Below are positions 33,347 through 43,968 of a DNA stretch of 64,000 nt, one piece after another (positions within the stretch are counted from its first letter, which is position 1; each line of letters opens with the position of its first letter). The translations under genes were made by a program, and so were the position numbers. The stretch is from Bifiguratus adelaidae (lineage: Eukaryota > Mucoromycota > Endogonomycetes > Endogonales): positions 130,920-194,919 of the forward strand of contig MVBO01000002.1 in the NCBI GenBank assembly GCA_002261195.1. The letters run 5' to 3'. Under the pieces are notes generated by a model that saw nothing but the letters and a program-made list of their open reading frames with translations, searched no databases and was not told the origin of the DNA.

Positions 33347-34384
33347 ATGGCGCGTCCAGTGGCTGTTGTCTTTGGTGCCTCTCGAGGTATGGGTAGAGCT
33401 ATTGCTCTGACGCTTGCTCAGGAATACATTGTGGTGGTGAGCGCAAAGTCGACATCGTCTGTTGTTCACAAGGTGGATGGCAACTCATTCGACTCGACCA
33501 TCAACACGGTGGCTCATGACATTGCTGAAGCTGGTGGCGAGGCTGTTGCCATGCAATGTGACGTTCGGGATACGGCTGCTGTCACTAGGTTGATACAAGA
33601 CGTGTACAAGACGTACAATCGACTTGATGCGGTTGTCTATAATCCTGGTGCGATATGGTGGCAGACGGTGGCTGGTACGCCTACGAAACGGTTGGAATTG
33701 ATGTGGGAGGTCAATGCGCGTGGGTTCTATGCTGCTGTTCAAGCATGCTTGCCAATTTTTGAACGCCAAGCAAAAGGTCGCATCATTGCGGTTGCCCCAC
33801 CCATCTACAGTCGATTCTTTCGGCAAAAGACGGCCTATGGTAGGTGTCGCTCTCGTTTCGTGATGCTGATGACTCAAATGGACCTATTAGCCATGACCAA
33901 GGTAGCCATGTCGGTCCTCGTCAAGGGTCTAGCCATGGATTGGGACGATGAACGAAAGGATAAGCAACATGATCTCGCCATTAGTGCGCTCTGGCCTGCG
34001 GTTAGTCTCACGTCCGCCATTACCAATGCCATGTATGGTCTCAATCAAACCACACTCGACGCAAAGGTGGAAGCAAAACGCAAGGAGGCACCCTATCACC
34101 TCCGAGATCAACAAATCTTTGCCGATGCGGTTCTCGAAATCTTGCATTCCTCGCCTGCGGTCGTCAATGGACAATTGTTGCTCGATGAAGACTTTTTGCG
34201 GGAACATTGCCATTACACGGATATGCAGATTGCAAAATATCGACTTGATCCAGCCATCGAGCCTCGACGCATCATGCCTAGAAAGTTTCCCGATCTATCG
34301 GTAGAGGAACAAGAGGTGCGAGGAAATGGGTTCTTGAGTGGGCGAGGTGGCGGTGGTGTCCTGAGCAAGGGCAGTCGTTTGTAA
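33347..34384 (+). CDS. Short-chain dehydrogenase/reductase, HSDL2-like
   Basis: NAD(P)-dependent SDR. Exons 33347-33839 and 33891-34384 give 328 aa. N-terminal VVFGASRGMGRAIAL is the cofactor glycine motif; MQCDVRD and YNPGAIWW follow. The catalytic Tyr-x-x-x-Lys is made only by splicing: TAT G joins CC ATG ACC AAG to give YAMTK. The 51-nt intron between has GTAGGT and TTAG ends, is a multiple of three and has no stop, so an unspliced message still encodes a full-length protein but without the active-site spacing. The long insert after the Gly motif and the C-terminal half resemble HSDL2 (peroxisomal or mitochondrial), although the SCP2 tail is absent. Its stop is 1 bp from the Arb2 stop. Confidence 0.85.
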   Translation: MARPVAVVFGASRGMGRAIALTLAQEYIVVVSAKSTSSVVHKVDGNSFDSTINTVAHDIAEAGGEAVAMQCDVRDTAAVTRLIQDVYKTYNRLDAVVYNPGAIWWQTVAGTPTKRLELMWEVNARGFYAAVQACLPIFERQAKGRIIAVAPPIYSRFFRQKTAYGRCRSRFVMLMTQMDLLAMTKVAMSVLVKGLAMDWDDERKDKQHDLAISALWPAVSLTSAITNAMYGLNQTTLDAKVEAKRKEAPYHLRDQQIFADAVLEILHSSPAVVNGQLLLDEDFLREHCHYTDMQIAKYRLDPAIEPRRIMPRKFPDLSVEEQEVRGNGFLSGRGGGGVLSKGSRL

Positions 34385-34385
34385 A

Positions 34386-35779
34386 TCATAAGACATTTAC
34401 GGATGTCGTCATTTGTTCAAATACAAGGGGATGGAACTTTTCGGGATACTTTGCGTATTGCTCATCAAAGTATCGATAGATACTCTTGATGCTCCTTCCA
34501 GACGTGTATTCGTGTCGTGGATCCCCAGCCGATACACAGGGACATCCATAATAGCGCTCTGCCTCGGGTAGAGGTGTATCCAAAGGTGTTGTGGATTTGA
34601 CCCAATGGCGTACGGCATCGTGTAAATATTGCCGTCCTCGAGGTTCTGATAGGTCTTGTAGATTTTGTGTTTGATGCACGCTGTCGGTGAGCGCTATGGC
34701 GGTCACACGCTGTCGTAATTCGTGTTCTAGGCAACGCGCGTTGGCATGATGGACGTGGGGGAGAGATCCGACTTGCCTTTTTCAGTCAACAAATGCATGG
34801 TACAATAGCCTCCATAACTATGGCCGACGATAAAAACATGCTTAGCCGCTGCTTTCCTAATGGGGCATGAGGAGTCGTGACGAATAAGTGTGTTACTTGC
34901 CTTACAAAGGCGTCCCATATGTAAGATACATGAGCCTCGGGTGACTCGCTTCCAGGTATAAACTCCTATGCGTTCTTGGTCAGTCTCGGGTTGTGCCTAT
35001 GTCTCCCTTTTCCGACCGCTGACATACCCGTCGACCTTGTTGGTCTGCATGATCCACATCGTTTCGATTCGGGTTCGCAATCAAGACAGCCCAACCTCGC
35101 TGCTTCGCTTCATCAATAAACGGTCCCATCGAACCCATCTAGCATCGTCGGGATGATTAGATCTCGGTCGACCGGCGACATATCTCTTACCTGTAAGGAA
35201 TCATTGATAATGACCGATCGAGCCCATTGGCCCGGTCGAACTGCACCAGATCCTTGAATCAAGATCACGAGTCCCTCCGTATTACTCAAGGCATCAGAAC
35301 TATGCTTAGTGAGTTGTCGAGCGCTGACCATAGGCTAGATGTTACCTGAGGTAAATGTGACTTTTGGCGCCTGTCATGTCTTGGTCGTCGGGATCCACTG
35401 TCATGCGAAGACTCGCATCTAATCGATGTCGGGTCAAATCTTGAAGAAGCGGTATGGTTTGTCGCTTTAGATTGTATTTGTTCGTCAAATCGTTCTCCAC
35501 GATGGTGCTCACAACATCTAAAAGGTGTTGAGCGGATCGTCATATATCTTGATGCGCGTACCTGCCAGTGCCTCATAGTGCGCTTGGTTATACTCGCGGT
35601 CACCCTTCTTGACCTCGTATTCAAACGGTTGGTCTAACCGGTCGTCAGTCTTAGACAGGCGCACGGGTGAACTTGCCTGTGTCTACATGTCGAAGCTGTC
35701 CCTGCGCGTTCAAATGATACCCAAAACCGGAAAGTGTATCAGGAAATACTCGCCTTTCGGAGGACGTTGTGTTGCCCAT
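34386..35779 (-). CDS. Arb2/FAM172A-like alpha/beta-hydrolase-fold protein
   Basis: About eight exons. The protein starts [11 protein letters not shown], a strong N-myristoylation context. It continues with [58 protein letters not shown] (nucleophile elbow), [11 protein letters not shown] and [15 protein letters not shown], the last three diagnostic for the Arb2 domain of fission yeast Arb2 (an Argonaute chaperone subunit) and animal FAM172A/ARB2A. Three introns have GC-AG borders: donors at 35676, 34900 and 34776, each AG|GCAAGT. In each, frame and homology require the GC site. The stop lies 1 bp from the SDR stop on the other strand. A link to small-RNA silencing is inferred from Arb2 only. 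Confidence 0.88.
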
Positions 35780-35956
35780 GGAAATGCTGAAGGAGAGTGA
35801 GCGTGACTCGCGAATGATCGTTTTCGGTTTAAGATTGAATTTACCGCCTTCACATTTTGGTCACTGACTTGGTCATTGTCGGCTTATCCCTCGATCCTGG
35901 CATATAATCGTTCACCTTTTCGGTCTTATCGGCGGTCATTTGCCAGGTTGGTCAAT

Positions 35957-36124
35957 ATGTCTCAGCAGGAAAAGGGTCTGGAAAGCTATGCTCAAGGCAA
36001 CGGCACTACCATCAAGAACTGCGGCTACAACCGTGCCAAGGAAATCACTAACTGCTCACGCAAATATGGTCCATTGACTCCTAATGAGAACGCCTTTCAT
36101 TATTCTACTCGGGATGCGGAATAA
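35957..36124 (+). CDS. Small 55-residue protein, unrecognised
   Basis: Single short open frame starting MSQQEKGLESYAQGNG and ending in FHYSTRDAE. It is hydrophilic, with two Cys (KNCGYNRAKE, TNCSRK), Asn/Gly-rich and with no signal peptide or membrane segment. Its position, about 177 bp from the divergent Arb2 start and with its own downstream gap, and balanced composition suggest a real gene rather than chance. A longer in-frame start at 35876 would add a basic Ser/Arg-rich leader. I do not know the family. Confidence 0.45.
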   Translation: MSQQEKGLESYAQGNGTTIKNCGYNRAKEITNCSRKYGPLTPNENAFHYSTRDAE

Positions 36125-36541
36125 TTTTTACTCCACTCCGGATGGAAGCAAAAAATAGGACAATGATGGAATGGGAAATGGACGCTATGCCCCGTCTGAA
36201 CGGGACTGAATATCATCACTACAAGTATTATTGATATACCACATGAATTCAAGTTAGGTGTATGTTTTAGTTGTCAGCAGTAATCCAATTTCATTGTTCT
36301 TTGATACGATGGACATTTTGAATTTTATAAGCTGCTCTGATGCCTCATGCATTGAATTGCGGCCTTTTCTCCCCAAGCATCACCCTGACTTCTAAAGAGT
36401 TTCCCCTCCTCCCACTCCCAGAACGCTTGTCCTCATGTATCTAATACGCATGAATGTATGCTCAAGTGCCGTTCTACCTTGCCAACCCTAACCTCTGTTT
36501 ACATTTTCAGGCCTCGTCGGAGTGAGTCCTACTTGTTTATC
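36125..36541. promoter_or_regulatory. Upstream region of succinyl-CoA ligase gene with telomere-like box
   Basis: A gap of about 420 bp. The sequence AACCCTAACC lies at 36484-36493, about 50 bp before the ATG, and resembles Tbf1/telobox sites found in fungal promoters. It is A/T-rich upstream of that. No gene is seen. Confidence 0.4.
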
Positions 36542-38248
36542 ATGTTGTCTGCTCTAAGAACAGCGTCTACGCGGGTAGCTACGGCTAGCTTGGTAAGTGG
36601 GCGTGGGATACGCAATGCAATATACTTGTAGTAGTACAATGTGCACAAATCCTGGCATCACACGGATGAATGACATGAGCTAACATGAGCATAGCACGCG
36701 ACGAAACCGGCTGTTCAACAGCAGAAACGTTTCCTTGCCATTCACGAATACTTGTCTGTTGACTTGCTGAGACAATATGGTATCAATACGCCGAAAGGTG
36801 CTGTTGCCAAGTCGGCTGATGAGGCCTATGAAGTTGCCAAACGTTTAGGTAAGCATGGGTCAGGCACTGCGAATCCGAGTTGGGTCGGATGCTGACTAGA
36901 ACATATTAACCAGGCACTGAGGATATGGTCATCAAGGCACAGGTGTTGGCCGGTGGTCGTGGAAAGGGTACTTTTGATAACGGCATGAAGGGAGGTGTTA
37001 GAACCGTGTTTTCGTAGGTGTTGCCATTGGGATGTATGGATGCGTGATCTAATACTTCCTTATCAGACCTACCGAGGCCAAGATGTTCGCTGAGCAGATG
37101 CTTGGTCACAAACTCATCACAAAACAGACAGGTGCCGCTGGGAAGCCCTGTAACGCTGTCTTTATCTGTGAACGCAAATTTGTCCGCCGTGAATACTACT
37201 TCGCCATCCTCATGGACCGTAAGACCGCTGGACCCGTTCTTGTCGCGTCCTCCCAGGGTGGTGTCGACATCGAATCCGTCGCTGCCGAGAATCCCGATGC
37301 TATCATCACCATGCCCGTCGACATCAACACCGGTCTCACCAGACAGCAAGCGGTTGATCTCGCCGAAAAGGTCGGCTTCTCTCCCAAGTGTGTTGACAGC
37401 GCCGCCGATACTTTTGAGAAGTTGTACAAGCTCTTTATCGAAAAGGATGCTACTCAGGTCGAGATTAACCCCATGGCTGAATCCTCTGAGCATGAAGGTA
37501 CTTAGTTTGCATTTACGGTCATGCATGCAATAGACTAATGAACTTCTCTCATAGTACTCTGCATGGATGCAAAGCTCAACTTTGACGACAATGCGGACTT
37601 CAGACAGTCTGAGGTGTTTGCTCTTCGCGACAGTACCCAAGAGGATCCTCGTGAGGTCGAAGCTCACAAGGCCAACCTAAATTACATTGGCCTTGATGGT
37701 AACATTGGCTGCCTTGGTGAGTAAAGTTGCGTGTTTTGCCTGCGTGTGACTAAATTGCACGCGTCCAGTCAACGGAGCTGGTCTTGCTATGGCCACTATG
37801 GATATCATTAAATTGCACGGTGGTGAACCCGCCAATTTCCTAGATGTCGGCGGTGGCGCTACCGCTGATGCCGTAAAGCAAGCCTTCGAGATTATCACCA
37901 CCGACAAGCATGTCTCATCTGTCTTTGTGAACATTTTCGGTGGTATCATGAGATGTGATGTTATTGCTCAAGGTGTCATTGCAGCCGCCGCTGATCTTGA
38001 CCTTCGCATTCCCCTTGTTGTTCGACTACAAGGAACGAAGGTAGAGGAGGCCAAAAAATTGGTAAGTGCATTGTTCCTATAGGGCGGACAATGTACTCAC
38101 AGGTCTGCAACAGATTGAGGAATCTGGCCTTCGCATTTTTGCTGTCGACGATCTGGATGAGGCTGCTCAAAAGGCTGTTCAGCTCTCGAAGATTGTAAAG
38201 ATGGCACGGGAAGCGCAAGTTGATGTCAAGTTTGAGCTTCCTCTGTAA
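36542..38248 (+). CDS. LSC2: Succinyl-CoA ligase beta subunit, mitochondrial
   Basis: ATP-grasp subunit of the TCA-cycle enzyme that converts succinyl-CoA, nucleoside diphosphate and Pi into succinate, CoA and NTP in the mitochondrial matrix. Seven exons (36542-36592, 36695-36848, 36914-37013, 37067-37497, 37555-37716, 37769-38061, 38114-38248) give 441 aa. Residues 1-28 ([23 protein letters not shown]) are a classic import presequence. The ligase follows with [69 protein letters not shown] (phosphohistidine-facing loop) and FLDVGGGAT. The nucleotide preference (ATP or GTP) cannot be decided here. Confidence 0.97.
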
Positions 38249-38408
38249 GAAAGACAGCATTGCTTTAGACGTAGTGATTCATGTTTCCTTCCCAGACAAC
38301 CTCATGTGTGATGCTAAAGTGTTGAAATACACCTTGAATTTCCATATTTGGTGTCCGTCACTTTTGTACCGCAGCAGTGTTCTGTTTGTTGCCCTTGCTC
38401 TCCTCAAC

Positions 38409-39834
38409 ATGCCCGAGCTCCCAGAGGTATGCACGTGCGTGACAAGTTATCGCTCACTGGAACGTACTTGATGGTGACGACTGCATGGTCATGATCGTCT
38501 ATTTCAAGCGTTCCAGTCCCGCCTCTTTTGAGTTTGTATTGACTGCTTTTGCAGGTTGAACGCGCCAGAAAGTACTGCGAAGAGTATCTTGTCGACAAGA
38601 AGATTACTCACGTCGATACGGTAGATGTGATGCCTTCTCTTGATTGCGTGTTGCTCACACCCCAGCTAGAAAGAAGACACGCTCGTCTTTTCAGACATAA
38701 CCCACGATGCCTTTGCCAAAAGTATACTCCACAAGACGATCACAGGCACGAAACGATGGGGAAAATATTTCGTCATATGTGAGTGCCTTCTAGCCCTTGA
38801 TCATCGCTTACTGTCCCAGTATTTGATCAAGGTCCTCATATTGTGGCTCATTTCGGCATGTCGGGTAATATCCAGGTAGGTTTTTATCTATGCCTGTTGG
38901 ACAACACTCAGTGATAACTATGCAGTTTGAAGGCATCAAGACGTCTCAATACAAACGACAGCCCGAGTCAAACGAATGGCCACCCAAATACTACAAATTT
39001 ATCATGACTTGTGAAGGTGACCAACAAGTCAAGATGGCCTTCTGTGACACGCGTCGCTTGGGTCGTGTCAGGCTAGTTCAAGATCCCATGAATGAAGCGC
39101 CCATCAAGCAACTTGGCTTTGATCCCATTCTCAGCTTACCCACACTCGCCGATTTCATTCCCTTGGTGCAAAAGCGATCGATGCCCGTCAAGGCACTCTT
39201 GCTGGACCAAAACTTTTCGGCGGGTGTCGGGAATTGGGTGGCTGACGAGATCTTGTTCCATGCTCGTATTCATCCAGCTCAAGTGGCTGCTTACCTGGAC
39301 GAGGAAGAATGTAAGCGTCTACACGATTGCATGAAGATGGTTTGCGAGATGGCTGTGGCGGTCAATGCTGAAGCGGACCAATTCCCTTCCGATTGGCTCT
39401 TCAAGTATCGGTGGGGTAAGGGCAAAGGTGAGGGACAAGGCGTGATGCCCAATGGCAATAAGATCAAGTATGAAACGGTGGGCGGGCGCACGAGTGCTTT
39501 TGTACCCGAATTGCAAAAGATGCACGGTCAGAAGCGGACTGGTGAGCAAAACGACCAAAAAGCAAAGCCTAAAGGTGGAAAAATAAACAAGGAGGGTGAA
39601 CAAGTGAAGGAGAAGCATGACGAGAATGGTTCGGAGGCTCAAGGGGCAATTTCCTCCACCAAGGCCACTAAATCCAGGCGAGCGAAAACGGCCATATCGA
39701 ACGACAACCATACCGATGCAAAGGCAGATGACAAAATGCCTGGCAAGGCCAAAGACGGTAACCAAGAAAGGAAGAATGCCTCAACCGACAAGACGGTCGG
39801 ACGTCGAAACACACGACAGCGTCAAAAGGCATGA
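38409..39834 (+). CDS. Formamidopyrimidine-DNA glycosylase, zincless plant/fungal type
   Basis: Base-excision repair glycosylase/AP lyase of the Fpg/Nei family, removing oxidised purines. Exon 1 (38409-38426) encodes only MPELPE, giving the catalytic N-terminal Pro and Glu after Met removal. Later exons read TGTKRWGKYFV (active-site Lys loop), HIVAHFGMSGNIQ, then KALLLDQNFSAGVGNWVADEILF, the helix-two-turn-helix signature. The C-terminal finger lacks the Cys4 zinc site and has VGGRTSAFVPELQ instead, as in plant FPG and animal NEIL1. About 100 residues of Lys-rich, low-complexity tail follow (KPKGGKINKEG, SRRAKT), likely nuclear targeting and DNA tethering. The exact exon 2 donor (near 38636-38645) is uncertain. 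Confidence 0.9.
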
Positions 39835-39893
39835 TCGTCTCCATTGAAATGTATTTAGTAAATGTAGATATATACGCTGCGTAGGCATCTCGT

Positions 39894-40500
39894 CTACAAG
39901 ATGACCATCACCAGCATGGCGACACATAACGAGAGTAGTGCGTGCCCATGATGTTGTAACGCTTTGGAGGTAGCTAAACTGGGCATCCCTTGAAGCGTTG
40001 CCGAGGCGCTCGATGAAGATGCTGGCACGACCACGACGGTGGTGACGACATTGGGTTTTGTAGTCTGAGCTGCGGTTGTTATGGGTGTCAGCGTCGGTAT
40101 ATTAGGTGTTGTTATCGCGGGGGTGGGTACTTGTGTGATGGTCGATATTGCGCTCGTCGTGTCGGTAGCACTCGTATCTGTGCTCGTGGACAGAGAGGAC
40201 ACACTTGACATGGTGGATTTTGTCCTGTGAAACGACGAAGAGCTGATAAAAGTCGATGTTGATGACGAGGTCTCAGACATGGACCGCGTACTTGAACGCA
40301 GAGTCGGCGACATTGAACTCTTTGACACCTCAGACTGGGCAATGGAAAATCAGGCGATCGTCCCTGAACAAAGACTATTCACTTACTCTGTAATGTGCAG
40401 TCGTGAATAGCAGACTAAGAACGCCGCTATCCAGTGCGGCGATTGCGCCCTGCACTAAAAGCACCACCAAGCAAGCGCTTGGCCGTACGATGAGAACAAG
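39894..40500 (-). CDS. Ser/Thr-rich, probably GPI-anchored surface protein
   Basis: The exon 40334-39894 encodes a Ser/Thr-rich stalk (SSSTSTFISSSSFHR, TSTDTSATDTTSAIS, then Thr/Pro runs). It ends in a hydrophobic tail, ALLSLCVAMLVMVIL, preceded by small residues, as in GPI-anchored wall proteins. It joins upstream across an intron (40335-40386) to an exon reading QGAIAALDSGVLSLLFTTAHYR, which resembles the end of a signal peptide. The true ATG is not settled: no simple in-frame ATG precedes it, and the one reading that works needs a 34-nt intron. The start given is therefore approximate. Its stop is 59 bp from the FPG stop on the other strand. Confidence 0.55.
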
Positions 40501-41328
40501 CAAGTGAATATGTGATCATGTCCCATCTCGCTCAACATTCATTGTGCTACACGATTCTTCCCTTTTTGAGTAAAACGTGGTTCGTGTCGTTGACTTTTGA
40601 CTATATATAGTGATATGCGGATACAACGCGTCATTGAAGGGCCGACAAATCGTCTATCTCTTGCACTGCATCTATCAGACGAAGCATGCCCACCATGCCC
40701 GAATCTCTACACCTCATACCTTTTGCCCATACACCGTTTGCGGACTGCTCAAGGACGTCTAATTAATTTTTAGCCAATGAATGAAAACGATCCATCTGAC
40801 TCGGCTCCACTGCCCTAACCCTGAGCATCGATGGAAGGTCAAGGCGAAGACATGGTCCCTAGAACAACAGTAAGCTGACCCCCTTTACTGTCAAAAACAG
40901 CCGTTGAAGCTCGCTGCCATCCAGCAAAGAGACTTGCTTTACCCCCTTTTTTCATTCATAACAAGATATAAATTAAAAGCGTTGCATTATTTCATTCATT
41001 TCTTGTGCTCTCACCTGTTGCTTGCGACGGAGGACTCATTTGGGTACGTGTTATCGGACAACTGGGTCACTGCTTGAGGCTATAGAGGTATGTAGGAAAT
41101 GACTGGGTGGACTTGGATAGCTAGTGCGGAAGAAGAGGCTCCCATGAGCTTCATGTGGCCCTGCAGGGCTGTTTTGGCTTGGGCTGAGCTGATATGAACA
41201 TGTTTGTTTTCTTTTCGTGTTGCAGATCACATTAGGCCAGGCGTTTGCTTCTAAAGGCTACCTTGACCTGTATACGACGATACTCTCTGCTCATAACGCG
41301 GAAAACGCGCGTCTGACGTGGTATCGAC
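40501..41328. promoter_or_regulatory. Long upstream region of the homeodomain gene
   Basis: About 830 bp without a gene. It has a TATA-like CTATATATAG at 40601-40610, the telomere-like GCCCTAACCC near 40812 and a possible 5' UTR intron from GTACGT (41044) to TTGCAG (41225). Such a long upstream region is unusual in this window and fits a regulated transcription factor gene. Confidence 0.4.
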
Positions 41329-42484
41329 ATGAACTATGACCAAAATACTGGCCTGGTACGAGAGATCAGATCTTTTGGCGGTAAACACTAATGTCCGATG
41401 CTGTCATTCTTTAGAGTTATCCTAATCCCCAGGATACAAGTCAGCAGGCACTAGGAGGGGCAGGGAACATGAATCTTCCAGTGTCCGACAACTCACAATC
41501 ACGTAAGCGCCGAGGCCGACCATCTCAGAAGCAAATGGCAGTAGCCGGTGGTGGATTTCCAGGCAATCAATCGTCAGTACAACAGGTCGCCGCCATTACA
41601 CAACAAGTACAACAGCAGCAAGCCGCGGCTGGCCAGCAACCTGATGGACACCCCGGTGTCCATGGTAAGTCAGGCAACAAATGGATCGTGTCAAGGAACA
41701 TTAGCTCACCTAATCCGACTTAGGTAACAATCCACAGCTCTCGCTGGAACAAATTCTAGAAGAAGCGCGGCTCGCAGATACCATAGGGAACTCTGTGAGT
41801 CAAATGCATCCAAACTCGCTATATCCGACAGGCGCTGGGCAACAATCGCAGCAGCAATACAATGCTCAACTAGGACAGCAACCTCAGCTACCACATGGCT
41901 ATGCACAAGTCGTCGGCGCACCGACCCGGCGGAAGCGGACACGCACTGTCACCACACCTTATCAATCTCGAGTCTTGAACAAGATTTTGTCACAGACCCT
42001 CTTTCCTTCAACGGATATGCGTGAGGCGTTGGCTGCAGCGCTAGGCATGACGCCGAGAGCTGTCCAAATATGGTTCCAGAACCAGCGCGCAAAGATCAAG
42101 AATCGAGAGCGACAGGAAGAGCTTGGACTCGGTCACCTGACTGGTCCGGGCAACGTACTAGGTTCCAATCTTCTCATTCAGAACATGGTGGGCAACCAGG
42201 TTGGCACCCCTCAAGGTACGCCACCCCAACAGCATACTATGGTTGGGGCTCAAGGACAGCAATCAAATCAAGGTGCCACATCACATCAACACACATCACA
42301 GCAACACAACGGATCCCCAGGCGGTGGGGCAAACTCGAGCGGAGTAAAACAGCAAGGTCAAGCGCAGAGAGCACAGCAGCTTCAGAATATTACTGCATCT
42401 GCACCCATGGATCTCAATGCTATGGGCATCCAACAACCTCATCCTGGCCACATGGGGCACGTCGTACCCGGGCATCACTATTAA
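41329..42484 (+). CDS. Homeodomain transcription factor, Gln-rich, with AT-hook-like motif
   Basis: Three exons (41329-41355, 41415-41664, 41724-42484) give 345 aa. An AT-hook-like RKRRGRPSQK lies near residue 40. A Gln-rich region follows. The homeodomain is RRKRTRTVTTPYQSRVLNKIL ... RAVQIWFQNQRAKIKNRERQ, with helix 3 WFQNQRAK intact (Trp48, Phe49, Asn51, Arg53). It is 60 residues long, so the typical non-TALE class. The C-terminal 150 residues are rich in Gln, Gly and His, likely a transactivation region. It is related to fungal Pho2/Yox-type homeodomains in general; the specific orthology is not clear. Confidence 0.9.
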
Positions 42485-42756
42485 GGAACGGTGTACGCTC
42501 TAGATCGGACGGGCCCTGGTGAATGCGAAACGTTTGTTGTTGTATAGTATCCTCCTTTTTCAATTCAACATCCCTTCTCGCAACAATCTCGGCCGTAAAT
42601 TGCTTACACAGCTTGCTTGTCCTGGCCATTGCGTTCCTATTGTACCATCGTGACACGCGCCAGTAGACTAGTTTGCTTGCATCTTTTGTCATCAAAAAGA
42701 CGTGAATCTTGTTCGTATAGTCCATATGTTACAGGTATAGAAAAAGCTCAAAGCTT

Positions 42757-43662
42757 TTACTGCTTAGCAAAAGACACTTTCATGGCGTTTTCCTGTGTCA
42801 GTTTGAAACCATTGAGCGCGTCTTTTGCGACAGCTGACTGAACGTCCGTTTCGAATTCTACAAAGGCGAGATCGGGCTTTCCTGCTACAAGCCGAACCTC
42901 TTTGAAGCCAGGATATCTATAGATTAAAAGAGTTAATATCGGTAAATGATGACAATAAAAAGGATCGTCCCATGAACTTACTGTTCAAAGAGATAGCCCA
43001 ACACTTCTTCTGTTGCGTCAGCCACTAGACCTTCCAAGAAGAGAATCTTGTTGGGGACCTCATCGCTAGCGACACCATTCGTCATACCATTGCTCTTCGC
43101 GGGCTCTTGTTCATTTTCCTCCATCTCCTCATCATGTTTTCCACGTTTTGCATTCCCATCTTCATCCATTGCCTCTGCCTCATCCTTCGTGCGCTTTTGA
43201 CCCAATGCCAGTAGCGCTGATCCCGCTTCTTTATCGCGTTTCACTTGTTCAGGATTGTGGTATGTTCCATCCAGCTTCGCTACCGCATCTGACTTGCTCT
43301 TGGCATACTCTATAGACTACACCTCGTTCAATACGCGCTCAACAAGACCGAGATCCACTTACCATGGGCTTTTCGAAAAAGAAGAATCCGTTCAACCCTC
43401 GCATCGCCGCGGTTGCACTTGGTAGCTCTCTGAACACAATGAATGCTTGGCCACGACCTTTGATGGTCTTTATGGCGACGACATCAAGGACTCTACCATA
43501 AGCCGAGAATAGGTTATACAACGATCGGCGTAGTTCTGGTGGATGGGAATTTGAACATGCGGTACCGTGGAGCGCGACATGCAGGAGACATTTACCTTCT
43601 TTCTGTATCTTCTCTGGTAGGTTTCGTACGTATATGGTCTGATTGGGAGGTATACTTGCCAT
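42757..43662 (-). CDS. U1A/U2B''-type snRNP protein with two RRMs
   Basis: Spliceosomal RNA-binding protein that in animals binds U1 stem-loop II or U2 stem-loop IV; fungi mostly have one combined protein (yeast Msl1 serves U2). Four exons. RRM1 begins [26 protein letters not shown] (first part TIYVRNL = RNP2), with RGQAFIVF as RNP1 and the following VLDVVAIKT helix-loop. The linker ([17 protein letters not shown]) is acidic and holds a KR-type nuclear signal. RRM2 has KILFLEGLV (RNP2), then [10 protein letters not shown] and LAFVEFET (RNP1). The product ends SFAKQ. I cannot tell U1A from U2B'' by sequence alone. Confidence 0.93.
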
Positions 43663-43968
43663 AATGTATGTGATCTGTCGCCTCACTCGATACGCAAGGC
43701 AGTAGGTGAAATGCAGGTAGAAGAGTGGCTTCTAAAATTTGATTGGCTGTCTTGTGCGAACAATGGCGCTTTGCAGGAGACTTTTCTTGTGGGTACACGC
43801 GTGAGTGGACGGAATGGAAAGGTGTTCCATTGCTACAATGACGATAGATCAATGGAGTGTAGTGGGCACGCGAACTGCATCTTATTTTGGTCCACATGGT
43901 GTCATTAGGGGAAGCACACTACATGCCGTCTTCAATGGCTAGTTTATGATCTGTATGTCGTATCGCCT
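43663..43968. other. Intergenic, no gene seen
   Basis: 306 bp between the U1A/U2B'' start and the TPT1 stop, both on the minus strand. It presumably holds the U1A promoter and the TPT1 3' UTR. One short plus-strand frame has no supporting features. Confidence 0.45.
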
